Below are positions 1-6,212 of a DNA stretch of 8,607 bases, one piece after another. The notes beneath the pieces were generated by a model that was not told the DNA's origin, did not search any database, and worked only from the letters and a program-made list of their open reading frames with translations. The stretch is from Microcaldota archaeon. GTDB lineage: Archaea; Micrarchaeota; Micrarchaeia; Micrarchaeales; CABMGC01. Location of the stretch: positions 1 to 8,607 of the forward strand of contig JAJZKH010000023.1 in assembly GCA_021850955.1 (NCBI GenBank), given 5' to 3'. The translations under genes and the position numbers were made by a program. Within the stretch, counting starts at the first letter, position 1; each line of letters starts with the position of its first letter.

Positions 1-454
1 TTGTAGCCGAATACGGATTTCTTGGGTTATATCTGCTTTTTTCATTGAATTTCAGTTTAGAATTAAGAGGCAATGAGCCATATACCTCATCAGTAGATAC
101 CTGGTGAAATCTGGTTCCATATTTTCTCACTGCTTCAAGCAAGTTATTCACGCCAATTATGTTTGATTTCACAAAATTTGATGGATTAAGTATCGAATTA
201 TCTACATGGGATTCTGCTGCAAAATTTATTATAGCGTCAACATTTTTTGAAAGCGCAAGTACAGTTTTTGGATTTGAGATATCGCCTTTAACAAAGGTAT
301 AATCGTATTTTTCTATTCTAATAAGATTTTGCTGATCAGCAGCATAAGTTACTTTATCCAGATTTATTATTGTGTCTTTGCTGTGTTTCTTGAACCAGTA
401 TTTTATAAAGTTTGAACCTATAAAACCTAACCCACCAGTAACAAGTAATTTCAT
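1..454 (-). CDS. rmlB: dTDP-glucose 4,6-dehydratase, N-terminal 151 residues (cut by window edge)
   Basis: Cytoplasmic NAD-dependent short-chain dehydrogenase/reductase that turns dTDP-glucose into dTDP-4-keto-6-deoxyglucose, the second step to dTDP-L-rhamnose. The reverse complement from ATG 454-452 reads MKLLVTGGLGFIGSNFIKYW, with the GGxGFIG dinucleotide loop at residues 7-13. It continues with a D33 that could contact the NAD ribose, GDI (57-59), FAAESHVDNS (78-87) and the RmlB signature STDEVYGS (120-127), whose T-D-E residues act in dehydration. The last complete codons encode NPYSAT (146-151), so Y148 of the catalytic YxxxK is present. The window ends one base into the next codon, which should be the catalytic Lys. 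The gene follows rmlD with a 6-nt gap, so the two are surely co-transcribed. Family members are usually 310-360 aa, so more than half is missing on the left. Family assignment is firm; start is supported by GTGAT 5 nt upstream. Confidence 0.96.
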   Translation of the reverse strand, partial: MKLLVTGGLGFIGSNFIKYWFKKHSKDTIINLDKVTYAADQQNLIRIEKYDYTFVKGDISNPKTVLALSKNVDAIINFAAESHVDNSILNPSNFVKSNIIGVNNLLEAVRKYGTRFHQVSTDEVYGSLPLNSKLKFNEKSRYNPRNPYSAT

Positions 455-459
455 TTGTA

Positions 460-464
460 ATCAC
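460..464 (-). promoter_or_regulatory. Ribosome binding site of rmlB
   Basis: On the minus strand the sequence is GTGAT-TACAA-ATG. GTGAT matches part of GGAGGTGATCC, the complement of the 16S rRNA 3' end, at a spacing equal to about 9 nt from a GGAGG core. It lies across the rmlD stop codon (TGA 463-461), which suggests translational coupling of rmlD and rmlB. Confidence 0.6.
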
Positions 465-1348
465 ATTTTTAGCTGATTTTTAAATATCTTAATTGCTTCT
501 TCTAATCCCAATGTCCGTATTCCAGAAGCTTTTTCGGCTTTTGATACATTCAATGCTACTTTCTGTGGTCTTTTTGCTGGCTGATTGAGCTCTGCCGTTG
601 TTATTGGTTCTATAAGCGTTTCATCAAGGTCGAATTCTTTCGCAAGCATCTTACTGAATTCAAACCTGCTGATGTTATCTTTTCCTGAAATATTGAATGC
701 ACCATAACGATCTTTTTCATATAAGGACAATAGGAATTCTCCGAGATTGTCTACTAGTGTCGGGTTGCTATATTGGTCCATTACAACCTTTATCTTATTT
801 TTTAGCTTTAGCTGTTGTATTACCCAGCTAGGAAAAGGCAACTTGTCAAACGAATCACTGGCTCCAAACAGTACGGCAGTTCTAGCTATTATGCAGTCCA
901 TGTCGAGAGCTTCTATTACCTTTTCTGCGATGAGCTTGGTCTTGCCATAATAATTTATTGGATGGGGTTTATCTTTTTCAGAATACGTTGTTGTCTTGTA
1001 ACCGTCGTACACATAGTCTGTAGATACAAATAAGTACTTGCATCCGTTGACTTTGCAAGACTCTGCAACATTTTTTGTGCCTTCAACATTTATTTTCCAA
1101 GCATCATCAGGATGCAACTCACAATAGTCAACATTGCTTAATGCATGTGTATCTATTACTAGGTCGGGTTTTAAATCGCGTATAAGCTTTGAAACGTCAT
1201 TCTTTTCTGTGACATCTAATTTTAACGTATTGGTTAATTTCGGCTTATGGGAATTATACGTTCCGTAAGTTTCATACCTATCTTTGCTAGACTGGTAAAT
1301 CATGTTGCCAAGAAGTCCGCTTGCGCCTATTATAAGCAGTTTTTCCAT
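461..1348 (-). CDS. rmlD: dTDP-4-dehydrorhamnose reductase (RmlD family)
   Basis: 295-aa Rossmann-fold reductase, expected to catalyse the NAD(P)H-dependent last step to dTDP-L-rhamnose in the cytoplasm. The N-terminus MEKLLIIGASGLLGNMI carries the GxxGxxG loop (G8, G11, G14). Further family marks are HALSNVDYCE (68-77, the usual xxTAVDxAE region), INVEGT (86-91), STDYVYDG (109-116) and the catalytic YGKTK (Y134, K138). Length matches the usual 280-300 aa. The ATG at 1348-1346 is preceded directly by GTGAT, and a palindromic TATA element is centred about 28 nt upstream. It is first in a leftward operon with rmlB and divergent from rmlC. The RmlD_sub_bind family also includes the methionine adenosyltransferase beta subunit and other sugar reductases, but the adjacent rmlB and rmlC make the rhamnose role by far the best reading. 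Confidence 0.93.
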   Translation of the reverse strand: MEKLLIIGASGLLGNMIYQSSKDRYETYGTYNSHKPKLTNTLKLDVTEKNDVSKLIRDLKPDLVIDTHALSNVDYCELHPDDAWKINVEGTKNVAESCKVNGCKYLFVSTDYVYDGYKTTTYSEKDKPHPINYYGKTKLIAEKVIEALDMDCIIARTAVLFGASDSFDKLPFPSWVIQQLKLKNKIKVVMDQYSNPTLVDNLGEFLLSLYEKDRYGAFNISGKDNISRFEFSKMLAKEFDLDETLIEPITTAELNQPAKRPQKVALNVSKAEKASGIRTLGLEEAIKIFKNQLKM

Positions 1349-1369
1349 ATCACTAACTTAAAATGATTA

Positions 1370-1383
1370 AATATTTAAATATT
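1370..1383. promoter_or_regulatory. Palindromic TATA element shared by divergent rmlD and rmlC
   Basis: AATATTTAAATATT is a perfect 14-bp palindrome in the 54-bp gap between the two start codons, and reads TTTAAATA, the archaeal TATA consensus TTTAWATA, on both strands. Its centre (1376.5) is 26.5 nt from the rmlC ATG and 28.5 nt from the rmlD ATG. Archaeal transcription starts about 25-28 nt from the TATA centre, so one element could serve both genes and give transcripts with little or no leader. This is inferred from spacing only; start sites are not measured. Confidence 0.7.
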
Positions 1384-1402
1384 CATAACATTAAATTGTA
1401 TT

Positions 1403-1936
1403 ATGCCATTTGAATTTAAAAGATTGGAAATCCCAGATGTCATTTTAATAACCCCTAAGGTTTTCACTGATGAACGTGGCTTTTTTATTGAAACTTACCA
1501 AAAGGATGATTTCGCAAAAGCAGGAATAACTGGTGAATTTGTACAGCAAAACCACTCAAAATCTATTAAAGGTGTATTAAGAGGCCTACATTATCAAAAA
1601 GAGCCATACGCACAGGCAAAGCTTGTGAGATGCATAAAAGGTGAGATATTTGACGTAGCTGTTGACATACGAAAAAATTCGCCTACTTTCGGCAAGTACG
1701 TTTCTGTAATTCTTTCAGAGGAAAACAAGAAAATGCTTTATATTCCTAGGGGTTTTGCACACGGTTTTGAAGTTATTAGCGATGAAGCAGAAGTTATATA
1801 TAGCGTTGACAATTTCTACTCTAAGGAAAACGAATCAGGAATTAGATGGGACAACCAAAAAATAGATATAAAGTGGCCGCTAAAAACACCCCTAGTCTCA
1901 TCCAAAGACGATTTATGGCCAAAAAATATGAAATAA
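1403..1936 (+). CDS. rmlC: dTDP-4-dehydrorhamnose 3,5-epimerase
   Basis: 177-aa cupin epimerase that converts dTDP-4-keto-6-deoxy-D-glucose to dTDP-4-keto-L-rhamnose, the step before RmlD. Family motifs appear in order: DERGFF (23-28), QQNHS (48-52), GVLRGLHYQ (57-65) with the catalytic His63, K73, VRCIKGEIFDVAVDIR (75-90), the P-R-G-F-A-H-G-F stretch (115-122) and VDNFYS (135-140) with the conserved Tyr139. Length is typical (175-190 aa) and it looks intact and active. No Shine-Dalgarno motif precedes ATG 1403; together with the TATA element 26 nt upstream this suggests a leaderless mRNA. It is divergent from rmlD-rmlB and convergent with the glycosyltransferase operon. GC is about 36% in a 120-bp sample, like rmlD and unlike the glycosyltransferases to its right. 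Confidence 0.96.
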   Translation: MPFEFKRLEIPDVILITPKVFTDERGFFIETYQKDDFAKAGITGEFVQQNHSKSIKGVLRGLHYQKEPYAQAKLVRCIKGEIFDVAVDIRKNSPTFGKYVSVILSEENKKMLYIPRGFAHGFEVISDEAEVIYSVDNFYSKENESGIRWDNQKIDIKWPLKTPLVSSKDDLWPKNMK

Positions 1937-1955
1937 GTAATATATTTGTATTACT
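1936..1955 (+). terminator. Weak AT-rich hairpin just after rmlC
   Basis: The inverted repeat AGTAATA / TATTACT (7 bp, 6-nt loop TATTTG) begins at the last base of the rmlC stop codon. The stem has one G-C pair and no long T run follows, so it may be a weak termination or 3'-end signal between convergent genes, or chance in AT-rich DNA. Confidence 0.25.
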
Positions 1956-2066
1956 AGCTGTGCAAGAATAGGTAGCATAGAAAAATGTTATATAAGCATG
2001 CTCGTAATTTATGTTTATGAAATACTATTAGTACAAAATTCAAGCACTTACTAAAATTACGCCATA
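1937..2066. other. Convergent intergenic spacer, no clear gene
   Basis: 130 bp between the 3' ends of rmlC and the GT operon, where both transcripts must end. It holds the hairpin above, an 8-bp palindrome AGCATGCT (1995-2002), an 8-bp inverted repeat CGTAATTT (2003-2010) / AAATTACG (2054-2061) with a 43-nt spacer, and TTATATAA (1988-1995) about 26 nt before a six-codon mini-ORF (ATG 2011 to TAG). None of these is strong enough to call a gene. Confidence 0.5.
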
Positions 2067-3080
2067 TTAAGATTTAGCTTTTTTAAATTGTGCAAAATAA
2101 AATAATCTTTTGACAACTGCCGGGCTGATCAAAAATATTATCGCAATAAAAACGCGTTCCATAACTTTGCGATTCAAATTGCCATATTTTAAATTAATAT
2201 AAACAAATTTTATAGAAGCTAGTAGATGAGTAACCCTTCTTGCTCGTTTAGCATAAACTAGATAGTTCAGTTTTTGCAGCAAAAAATTTTGATAGACCAA
2301 GCCATCAATCCTCTTGTTCCGAATGTAAATTTGCCTTAACTTAATCCAATCATAGTAATTTTTCTTACTGAGCATTTGCCATTTTTTTATAAATTTATCA
2401 TAAGTATATATGAGCTCTAAACTAAAGTTGGCGTCATGTACCCTATATAAAGTTAATGCTTTGTCATCAAAAATTAAATTATATTCAGAACCGAAAGCCG
2501 AAACGATAAGAGCAGCATCAAACGCGAATTTAATTTTTTTTAAAGAATTTGCTTCGATAACGTTTTTTCTTATTGACAAAGAGCTATTATTACCCAACGG
2601 AGCATCAGAATCAAGGAAAGCGTTTTTGGCATTTACGCCTAATTGTTTATTGTGCTCAACTTCGAATTTGAGTGGAGTTTTTTCATACTGCTTATTAATA
2701 ACTTTGTTTCTATAAATTATAAAATATGTATTGTGGTAAAGACCAACTTCATCATTTTGAAAAACTTTATATACTATCTTTAATTTATCTTTATCGAATA
2801 AATCATCATCTTCTAAAAAACAAATTACCTTCCCACGAGCCTTTTTTACTCCGACAATTGCTTTATAACCAATACCTTTAGCAATTAACGGATCTAAATA
2901 AACATTTTTTATCCCGCTTTTATTAATGTAGTCATCAATTCTTTTATCTCTAAAGTTCTTTACAACTATTATCTCGTATAACTCCTTGTCAAGAGTTTGA
3001 TTTTGGGCAGACTTTATCGCTTCTATTATAAATTGTTTTCTATTATAAGCTATTATTATAACTGAAATAAATGGCCGCAT
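2067..3080 (-). CDS. Family 2 glycosyltransferase (GT-A fold), GT2-b
   Basis: 337-aa protein with a GT-A fold N-terminal half; last gene of the four-gene operon. Visible are the first strand and helix (ISVIIIAYNRKQFIIEAIKS, 5-24), EIIVVKNFRD (36-45), KARGKVICFLEDDDLF (80-95) with the metal-binding acidic cluster D91-D93, and LYRVHDANFS (211-220) near the end of the catalytic domain. The usual Asp after the third strand (VVDDxS) is replaced by K41-N42. The C-terminal third is rich in Lys, Arg and Tyr and ends with a hydrophobic stretch (about 309-329, FIAIIFLISPAVV at the core) that probably binds the membrane. The start is backed by GAGGA at 3089-3085, 4 nt before ATG 3080. It probably adds a sugar to a lipid-linked glycan; donor and acceptor cannot be told. 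A 120-bp sample (2701-2820) is only about 20% GC, the lowest seen here, which suggests acquisition. Confidence 0.85.
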   Translation of the reverse strand: MRPFISVIIIAYNRKQFIIEAIKSAQNQTLDKELYEIIVVKNFRDKRIDDYINKSGIKNVYLDPLIAKGIGYKAIVGVKKARGKVICFLEDDDLFDKDKLKIVYKVFQNDEVGLYHNTYFIIYRNKVINKQYEKTPLKFEVEHNKQLGVNAKNAFLDSDAPLGNNSSLSIRKNVIEANSLKKIKFAFDAALIVSAFGSEYNLIFDDKALTLYRVHDANFSLELIYTYDKFIKKWQMLSKKNYYDWIKLRQIYIRNKRIDGLVYQNFLLQKLNYLVYAKRARRVTHLLASIKFVYINLKYGNLNRKVMERVFIAIIFLISPAVVKRLFYFAQFKKAKS

Positions 3081-3091
3081 AAAATCCTCAA

Positions 3092-4048
3092 TTAAATTTT
3101 GTTTTTAGCAATTTTAAGTACTTTGGATTTTTGATACATGTGAAAAGCATCGAAGAAACCTAAAATATTAAATTTTAATCTCATTGATATCTCATTGAAT
3201 GATCTAATACCGAATTCCGGTTCTATCCTTATAAAAGCTTGGACCGTATTATATAGTGCATTAATGAGTAGGAACCTTTTATACCATCTAAATAAGAATA
3301 TCCAGTCATTTCTTAAAGAAAAATATACCATTTGTTCTTTTGTCCATTTTTTCTTTATATTATATTTCATAACACTATAGCTCTCCAAATGTGTTATGTT
3401 TGTATTATTAACATAATAGGTTTTGTATCCGTTAATTAGTGCTCTTTCACAAAAATCAGTTTCTTCTTTAAAAAAAGGTAGATATATTTCATCAAAGCAA
3501 CCAATTTTTTGTATCGCTTCTCTTTTGATTAGAAATACTGCCCCTATTACTGCTTTTATATAACCTTCTTTTTTATTTTTGTTTTTTATATTGACTAGAG
3601 TATAAAATTTTTCGCTGTAGGATCCGCCTTCGCAAACCCTACCGTCTGGATACTTTAGTTTGCAGCCCACTATCCCAACATTGCTTAACTTTTCTCCAAT
3701 ATTAACTAGTTTTTTTAACCATCCAGTCTCATTAAATATTAGATCATCATTTAAGAGCAATATATAATCTAAATTTTTATATTTTTTAAATGCATATTCA
3801 ATCGCTTTATTGTTAGCGTATCCAAAGCCCTTATTTTTAACATTTAGCAAATCAAAATTTTTGAAGTTTGATTTTACAAATTCTCGTGATTCGTCTATAC
3901 TTTCCGCATCTACTACAATTACCTTCAAATTTTTATAATTAACTTCTTTAAGGGTTTTTAAAGTAATTTTGAGTATTGATTCGTTTTTATATTTTATTGC
4001 AATTCCATTCCAATTTAGAACTATTGCAACAACTAGCGGCTCATGCAT
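3092..4048 (-). CDS. Family 2 glycosyltransferase, rhamnosyltransferase-like (COG1216 type), GT2-a
   Basis: 318-aa cytoplasmic GT-A enzyme. Motifs: VVAIVLNWNG (6-15), KVIVVDAESIDESREFV (42-58) with the conserved Asp, NKGFGYANNKAIEYA (72-86), LLLNDDLIF (97-105) as the DxD-type metal site, IGAVFLIKREAI (168-179), FDE (185-187) and FFKEETDFCERALINGY (192-208), where the acidic EETD holds the probable catalytic base. This layout is that of WbbL/RfbF-type rhamnosyltransferases, and the neighbouring rml genes make dTDP-L-rhamnose a plausible donor, but that is inference. ATG 4048 is preferred over the TTG at 4051: GTGAT (4056-4052) is then 3 nt upstream, equal to about 7 nt from a GGAGG core, whereas the TTG touches it. 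It follows GT4-b by 7 nt and precedes GT2-b by 11 nt. It has no clear membrane span; the aromatic patch at 243-261 may be peripheral. Confidence 0.87.
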   Translation of the reverse strand: MHEPLVVAIVLNWNGIAIKYKNESILKITLKTLKEVNYKNLKVIVVDAESIDESREFVKSNFKNFDLLNVKNKGFGYANNKAIEYAFKKYKNLDYILLLNDDLIFNETGWLKKLVNIGEKLSNVGIVGCKLKYPDGRVCEGGSYSEKFYTLVNIKNKNKKEGYIKAVIGAVFLIKREAIQKIGCFDEIYLPFFKEETDFCERALINGYKTYYVNNTNITHLESYSVMKYNIKKKWTKEQMVYFSLRNDWIFLFRWYKRFLLINALYNTVQAFIRIEPEFGIRSFNEISMRLKFNILGFFDAFHMYQKSKVLKIAKNKI

Positions 4049-4051
4049 CAA

Positions 4052-4056
4052 ATCAC
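4052..4056 (-). promoter_or_regulatory. Ribosome binding site deciding the GT2-a start
   Basis: The minus strand reads TAGTGATTTGATG: GTGAT starts at the last base of the GT4-b stop (TAG 4058-4056) and sits 3 nt before ATG 4048. The alternative TTG at 4051 would have no spacing, so the ATG is the better start. Confidence 0.6.
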
Positions 4057-5093
4057 TATAAACTTAAAACCTTTTTGTAAACCTTGAAGGTGTTTAATGC
4101 GCATTTTTCCCATGTGAAGCTCTGTGCGTACTCTGTTGCTTTCTTCCCTAGCTTTTCGTTATAGCCATTTTCTTTTAAGTTTTCTATTATCTGGGCCATG
4201 TGTTCTGGGCTCTCTGCTTCAAAGCAGTACTTTCTGACTTCTTTTGGAATCTTTCCGTATTTATAGATTATCACCGGAAGGCCGCGGGATTGGGCTTCGA
4301 GAATAGGAAGACCAAAACTTTCGTATATACTAGGGAAGACAAACATATCGAAGCTATTATAAATATCCACTAATTTTTCTTCAGGGGCATAGCCTTCAAA
4401 CTTTATATTATTATTTGATGATAGTTTAATTAGATATTTATAATATTCTTTATCTAAGCGCGCGCCCCATATATTAAAAATTATATTTTTATCATTTAAA
4501 TAATTGATCGCTTTTATACCAAAATCAACTTGTTTGCCCGGGACTAGAGCACCAATATATCCAACATGTATATTTTGCCCCGTGATCTTATTTTTAATTC
4601 TCTTAGTATATCTTTTATCTATGCCCAAATTAGTTATAAAGATCTTATTTTTATTTATATTTAAAAATTTGATTATGTCATCTTTTGTTTGTGTAGAGTT
4701 TGCAATTATATAATCTGAATTTTTAATGGTTAAATAACTAAGTTTTATGACGCTATTTAACCATAATATATGTTTGAAATTTTTTGCCTGAACTGATAGT
4801 TGGCCTGGAGATAGATGCACTGTAGTTATTAACTTAGTATTTTTTTTCTTTAGCAAAAATATAGGATCTTGAGAAATGTTGTGTATGATATCGTAATTGC
4901 TAACGTCCTCAAAAAGGAGCTTTATGGATATTGAAAATGCCCTGCCTATAACGGGCATTTGTTTTATTTCTATTTTATCTGTTTTGGGATTTAATCTTTT
5001 TAAGTTCTTAAATAGTTCTGGCATATATCTTTCTCTAGAGGAATACTTATTATAATCAAATTGACCAGGTGATCCTATTAGCCCTACTCTCAT
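4056..5093 (-). CDS. Family 4 glycosyltransferase (GT-B fold), GT4-b, mosaic
   Basis: 345-aa retaining glycosyltransferase. It starts MRVGLIGSPGQFDY, as a GT-B first strand and loop should. Later marks are VHLSPGQLS (92-100), IIANSTQT (129-136), ITNLGID (153-159), HVGYIGALVPGKQVDFGI (176-193) with a phosphate-binding Lys, and the EX7E donor motif with E258 and E266. ATG 5093 overlaps the stop of GT4-a as ATGA and has GAGGA at 5105-5101, 7 nt upstream; a longer reading from 5144 would add 17 residues with no strand-like content and overlap the upstream gene by 55 nt, so it is rejected. From Q268 to residue 318 every codon is identical to GT4-a, including silent positions, while the N-terminal halves differ strongly. 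A sample of the middle part (4381-4500) is about 24% GC against about 41% in the shared block. Donor and acceptor are unknown; the shared donor half suggests both GT4 enzymes use the same sugar nucleotide. Confidence 0.88.
   Translation of the reverse strand: MRVGLIGSPGQFDYNKYSSRERYMPELFKNLKRLNPKTDKIEIKQMPVIGRAFSISIKLLFEDVSNYDIIHNISQDPIFLLKKKNTKLITTVHLSPGQLSVQAKNFKHILWLNSVIKLSYLTIKNSDYIIANSTQTKDDIIKFLNINKNKIFITNLGIDKRYTKRIKNKITGQNIHVGYIGALVPGKQVDFGIKAINYLNDKNIIFNIWGARLDKEYYKYLIKLSSNNNIKFEGYAPEEKLVDIYNSFDMFVFPSIYESFGLPILEAQSRGLPVIIYKYGKIPKEVRKYCFEAESPEHMAQIIENLKENGYNEKLGKKATEYAQSFTWEKCALNTFKVYKKVLSL
4138..4292. repeat. 155-bp perfect direct repeat, copy 1 (in GT4-b)
   Basis: Identical without a mismatch to 5169-5323 (offset 1031 bp). 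It encodes Q268 to about residue 318 of GT4-b, from just after the second Glu of EX7E to near the C-terminus. Similarity extends to 4099-4308 with 10 mismatches in 210 bp. The block is about 41% GC by hand count. Confidence 0.97.
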
Positions 5094-6169
5094 TTTAACA
5101 TCCTCTGACATACCCATAATGTTTCTCTTGCACATCTTTCCCATGTGAAACTTCTTGCGTACTCTGTCGCTTTCTTCCCTAGCTTTTCGTTATAGCCATT
5201 TTCTTTTAAGTTTTCTATTATCTGGGCCATGTGTTCTGGGCTCTCTGCTTCAAAGCAGTACTTTCTGACTTCTTTTGGAATCTTTCCGTATTTATAGATT
5301 ATCACCGGAAGGCCGCGGGATTGAGCTTCTAGAATTGGATAACCTAAGCCTTCATATAAGCTTGGGAACGCAAAGGCATCAAAGTTGTCATAAGCTTTTA
5401 GTTTGCCATCTTCTTTCAAATATCCGTTAAATTTAACATTATCCAAGTCGTTGTCTTGTTTAAACTTTAATAGCATATTTTTATCTATACCAGTTCCATA
5501 TATTACAAATTTGTATTCGGGTTTTGATTTTAATATTTCTGCTGCTTTTAATAAGAAAATAACATTCTTGTGCTTCATAAGGGCACCAATATAACCAATT
5601 GCAAATTTCTTATGGGACTTTCTTTTTGGTATTTTTGCTCTTATTATTACATCATTCGTACCATGTGGAACTACTTTAATGTTTTTTATTGGACCAAACC
5701 TTTCCAATACAGTATTTAGGGTCTGAGAGGAATTGCATAGTATGAAATCCGAGTATTTTATGGCATCTTTTACGCTTCCTTGTACTAGCTTGTTGTATAC
5801 TTTTTGGCTTAGCCCTCTGTGTAAGCCCTTCTCAAATCTTGACAGGTCATGTATTGTTGTTATTATCTTAGCACTGTTTCCTGCTTTCTTTAGGATTTTC
5901 GCTGCAAACCCTATTTCATGATCAGTTATATATATGATGTCATATTTTTCTTTTTGGACAGCACGCAGTTTATTTTTAAATAGTGTATTTGTGTATAAAA
6001 TCCCACTCGTGTTATTTCTTTTTGATTTTGGTAATGCATATAATTTGTCAATTATAGTTCCCACAGGGGAAATTTTTTTAATATGCTTACACAGCTGATA
6101 ACTGTATTCTGTTATCCCCGTACCACTACTAGCATATGATCCGACTGAAGATAACATTAGTATTTTCAA
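5090..6169 (-). CDS. Family 4 glycosyltransferase (GT-B fold), GT4-a, first gene of operon
   Basis: 359-aa retaining glycosyltransferase, probably cytoplasmic at the membrane. Marks in order: MKILMLSSVG (1-10) first strand, Gly-rich loop SSGTGITEYSYQL (14-26), TTIHDLSRF (104-112), ILCNSSQT (143-150), VVPHGTNDV (166-174), IGYIGALMKHKN (191-202) with basic phosphate-binding residues, GYLKEDG (249-255) and EX7E (E273, E281). The proposed start is TTG 6169-6167: it keeps the whole first beta strand and has GTGAT (6177-6173) 3 nt upstream. The rival is ATG 6157 (residue 5), which fits the TATA box better but removes half of the strand. The stop overlaps the GT4-b start by ATGA, so translation is probably coupled. 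The C-terminal 60 residues are almost the same as in GT4-b. GC is about 39% (5761-5880) and 28% (5401-5520) in samples, overall higher than the genes after it. Donor and acceptor cannot be assigned. Confidence 0.88.
   Translation of the reverse strand: MKILMLSSVGSYASSGTGITEYSYQLCKHIKKISPVGTIIDKLYALPKSKRNNTSGILYTNTLFKNKLRAVQKEKYDIIYITDHEIGFAAKILKKAGNSAKIITTIHDLSRFEKGLHRGLSQKVYNKLVQGSVKDAIKYSDFILCNSSQTLNTVLERFGPIKNIKVVPHGTNDVIIRAKIPKRKSHKKFAIGYIGALMKHKNVIFLLKAAEILKSKPEYKFVIYGTGIDKNMLLKFKQDNDLDNVKFNGYLKEDGKLKAYDNFDAFAFPSLYEGLGYPILEAQSRGLPVIIYKYGKIPKEVRKYCFEAESPEHMAQIIENLKENGYNEKLGKKATEYARSFTWERCARETLWVCQRMLK
5101..5105 (-). promoter_or_regulatory. Ribosome binding site deciding the GT4-b start
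   Basis: GAGGA on the minus strand, 7 nt before ATG 5093, inside the last codons of GT4-a. It supports the short start with ATGA overlap over the upstream in-frame ATG at 5144. Confidence 0.65.
5169..5323. repeat. 155-bp perfect direct repeat, copy 2 (in GT4-a)
   Basis: Perfect partner of 4138-4292, in the same reading frame and at the same place in the protein. The nearest mismatches are at 5168 and 5324, and the wider similar region is 5130-5339. Just outside, at 5340 and beyond, the two genes diverge quickly. Confidence 0.97.
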
Positions 6170-6172
6170 AAA

Positions 6173-6177
6173 ATCAC
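6173..6177 (-). promoter_or_regulatory. Possible ribosome binding site for the TTG start of GT4-a
   Basis: GTGAT is placed 3 nt before TTG 6169, the same spacing as at GT2-a. It supports the TTG start, but only if transcription begins upstream of 6177, which the main TATA element does not predict. Confidence 0.45.
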
Positions 6178-6182
6178 ATAAA

Positions 6183-6190
6183 TATATAAA
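6183..6190. promoter_or_regulatory. TATA element in the divergent GT operon / membrane gene promoter
   Basis: In the 43-bp gap, + strand TATATAAA is TTTATATA on the minus strand, an exact match to TTTAWATA. Its centre (6186.5) is 26.5 nt from ATG 6213, giving a leaderless + transcript. Leftward it predicts a start near 6160, between TTG 6169 and ATG 6157 of GT4-a. A 10-bp palindrome ATCTATAGAT (6195-6204) next to it could bind a regulator or belong to a second leftward promoter. Confidence 0.6.
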
Positions 6191-6212
6191 ACAAATCTAT
6201 AGATAAACTAAT

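Noticed and set aside
747..1033. Two small + strand open frames opposite rmlD
   Set aside because: No RBS or family motifs, fully antisense to a clear enzyme; chance frames.
1995..2002. AGCATGCT palindrome as an operator
   Set aside because: An isolated 8-bp palindrome in a convergent spacer with no gene start to regulate.
2410..3380. Small + strand open frames opposite the two GT2 genes
   Set aside because: Low-complexity translations, no start signals, complete overlap with well-supported genes.
4049..4051. TTG start for GT2-a
   Set aside because: It abuts the GTGAT site with no spacing; the next codon is an ATG with good spacing.
4056..5144. Longer GT4-b of 362 aa starting at ATG 5144
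   Set aside because: The extra 17 residues lack a strand, overlap GT4-a by 55 nt, and lie in DNA that encodes the conserved end of GT4-a; ATG 5093 has a GAGGA site, an ATGA overlap and a proper GT-B N-terminus.
4138..5323. The repeat pair as part of an insertion sequence or CRISPR array
   Set aside because: Only two copies about 1 kb apart, both coding in the same frame, no terminal inverted repeats, no transposase and no short regular repeats.
4504..5921. Small + strand open frames opposite the GT4 genes
   Set aside because: Same reasons; Leu/Phe/Ile-rich translations are expected from the antisense of AT-rich genes.
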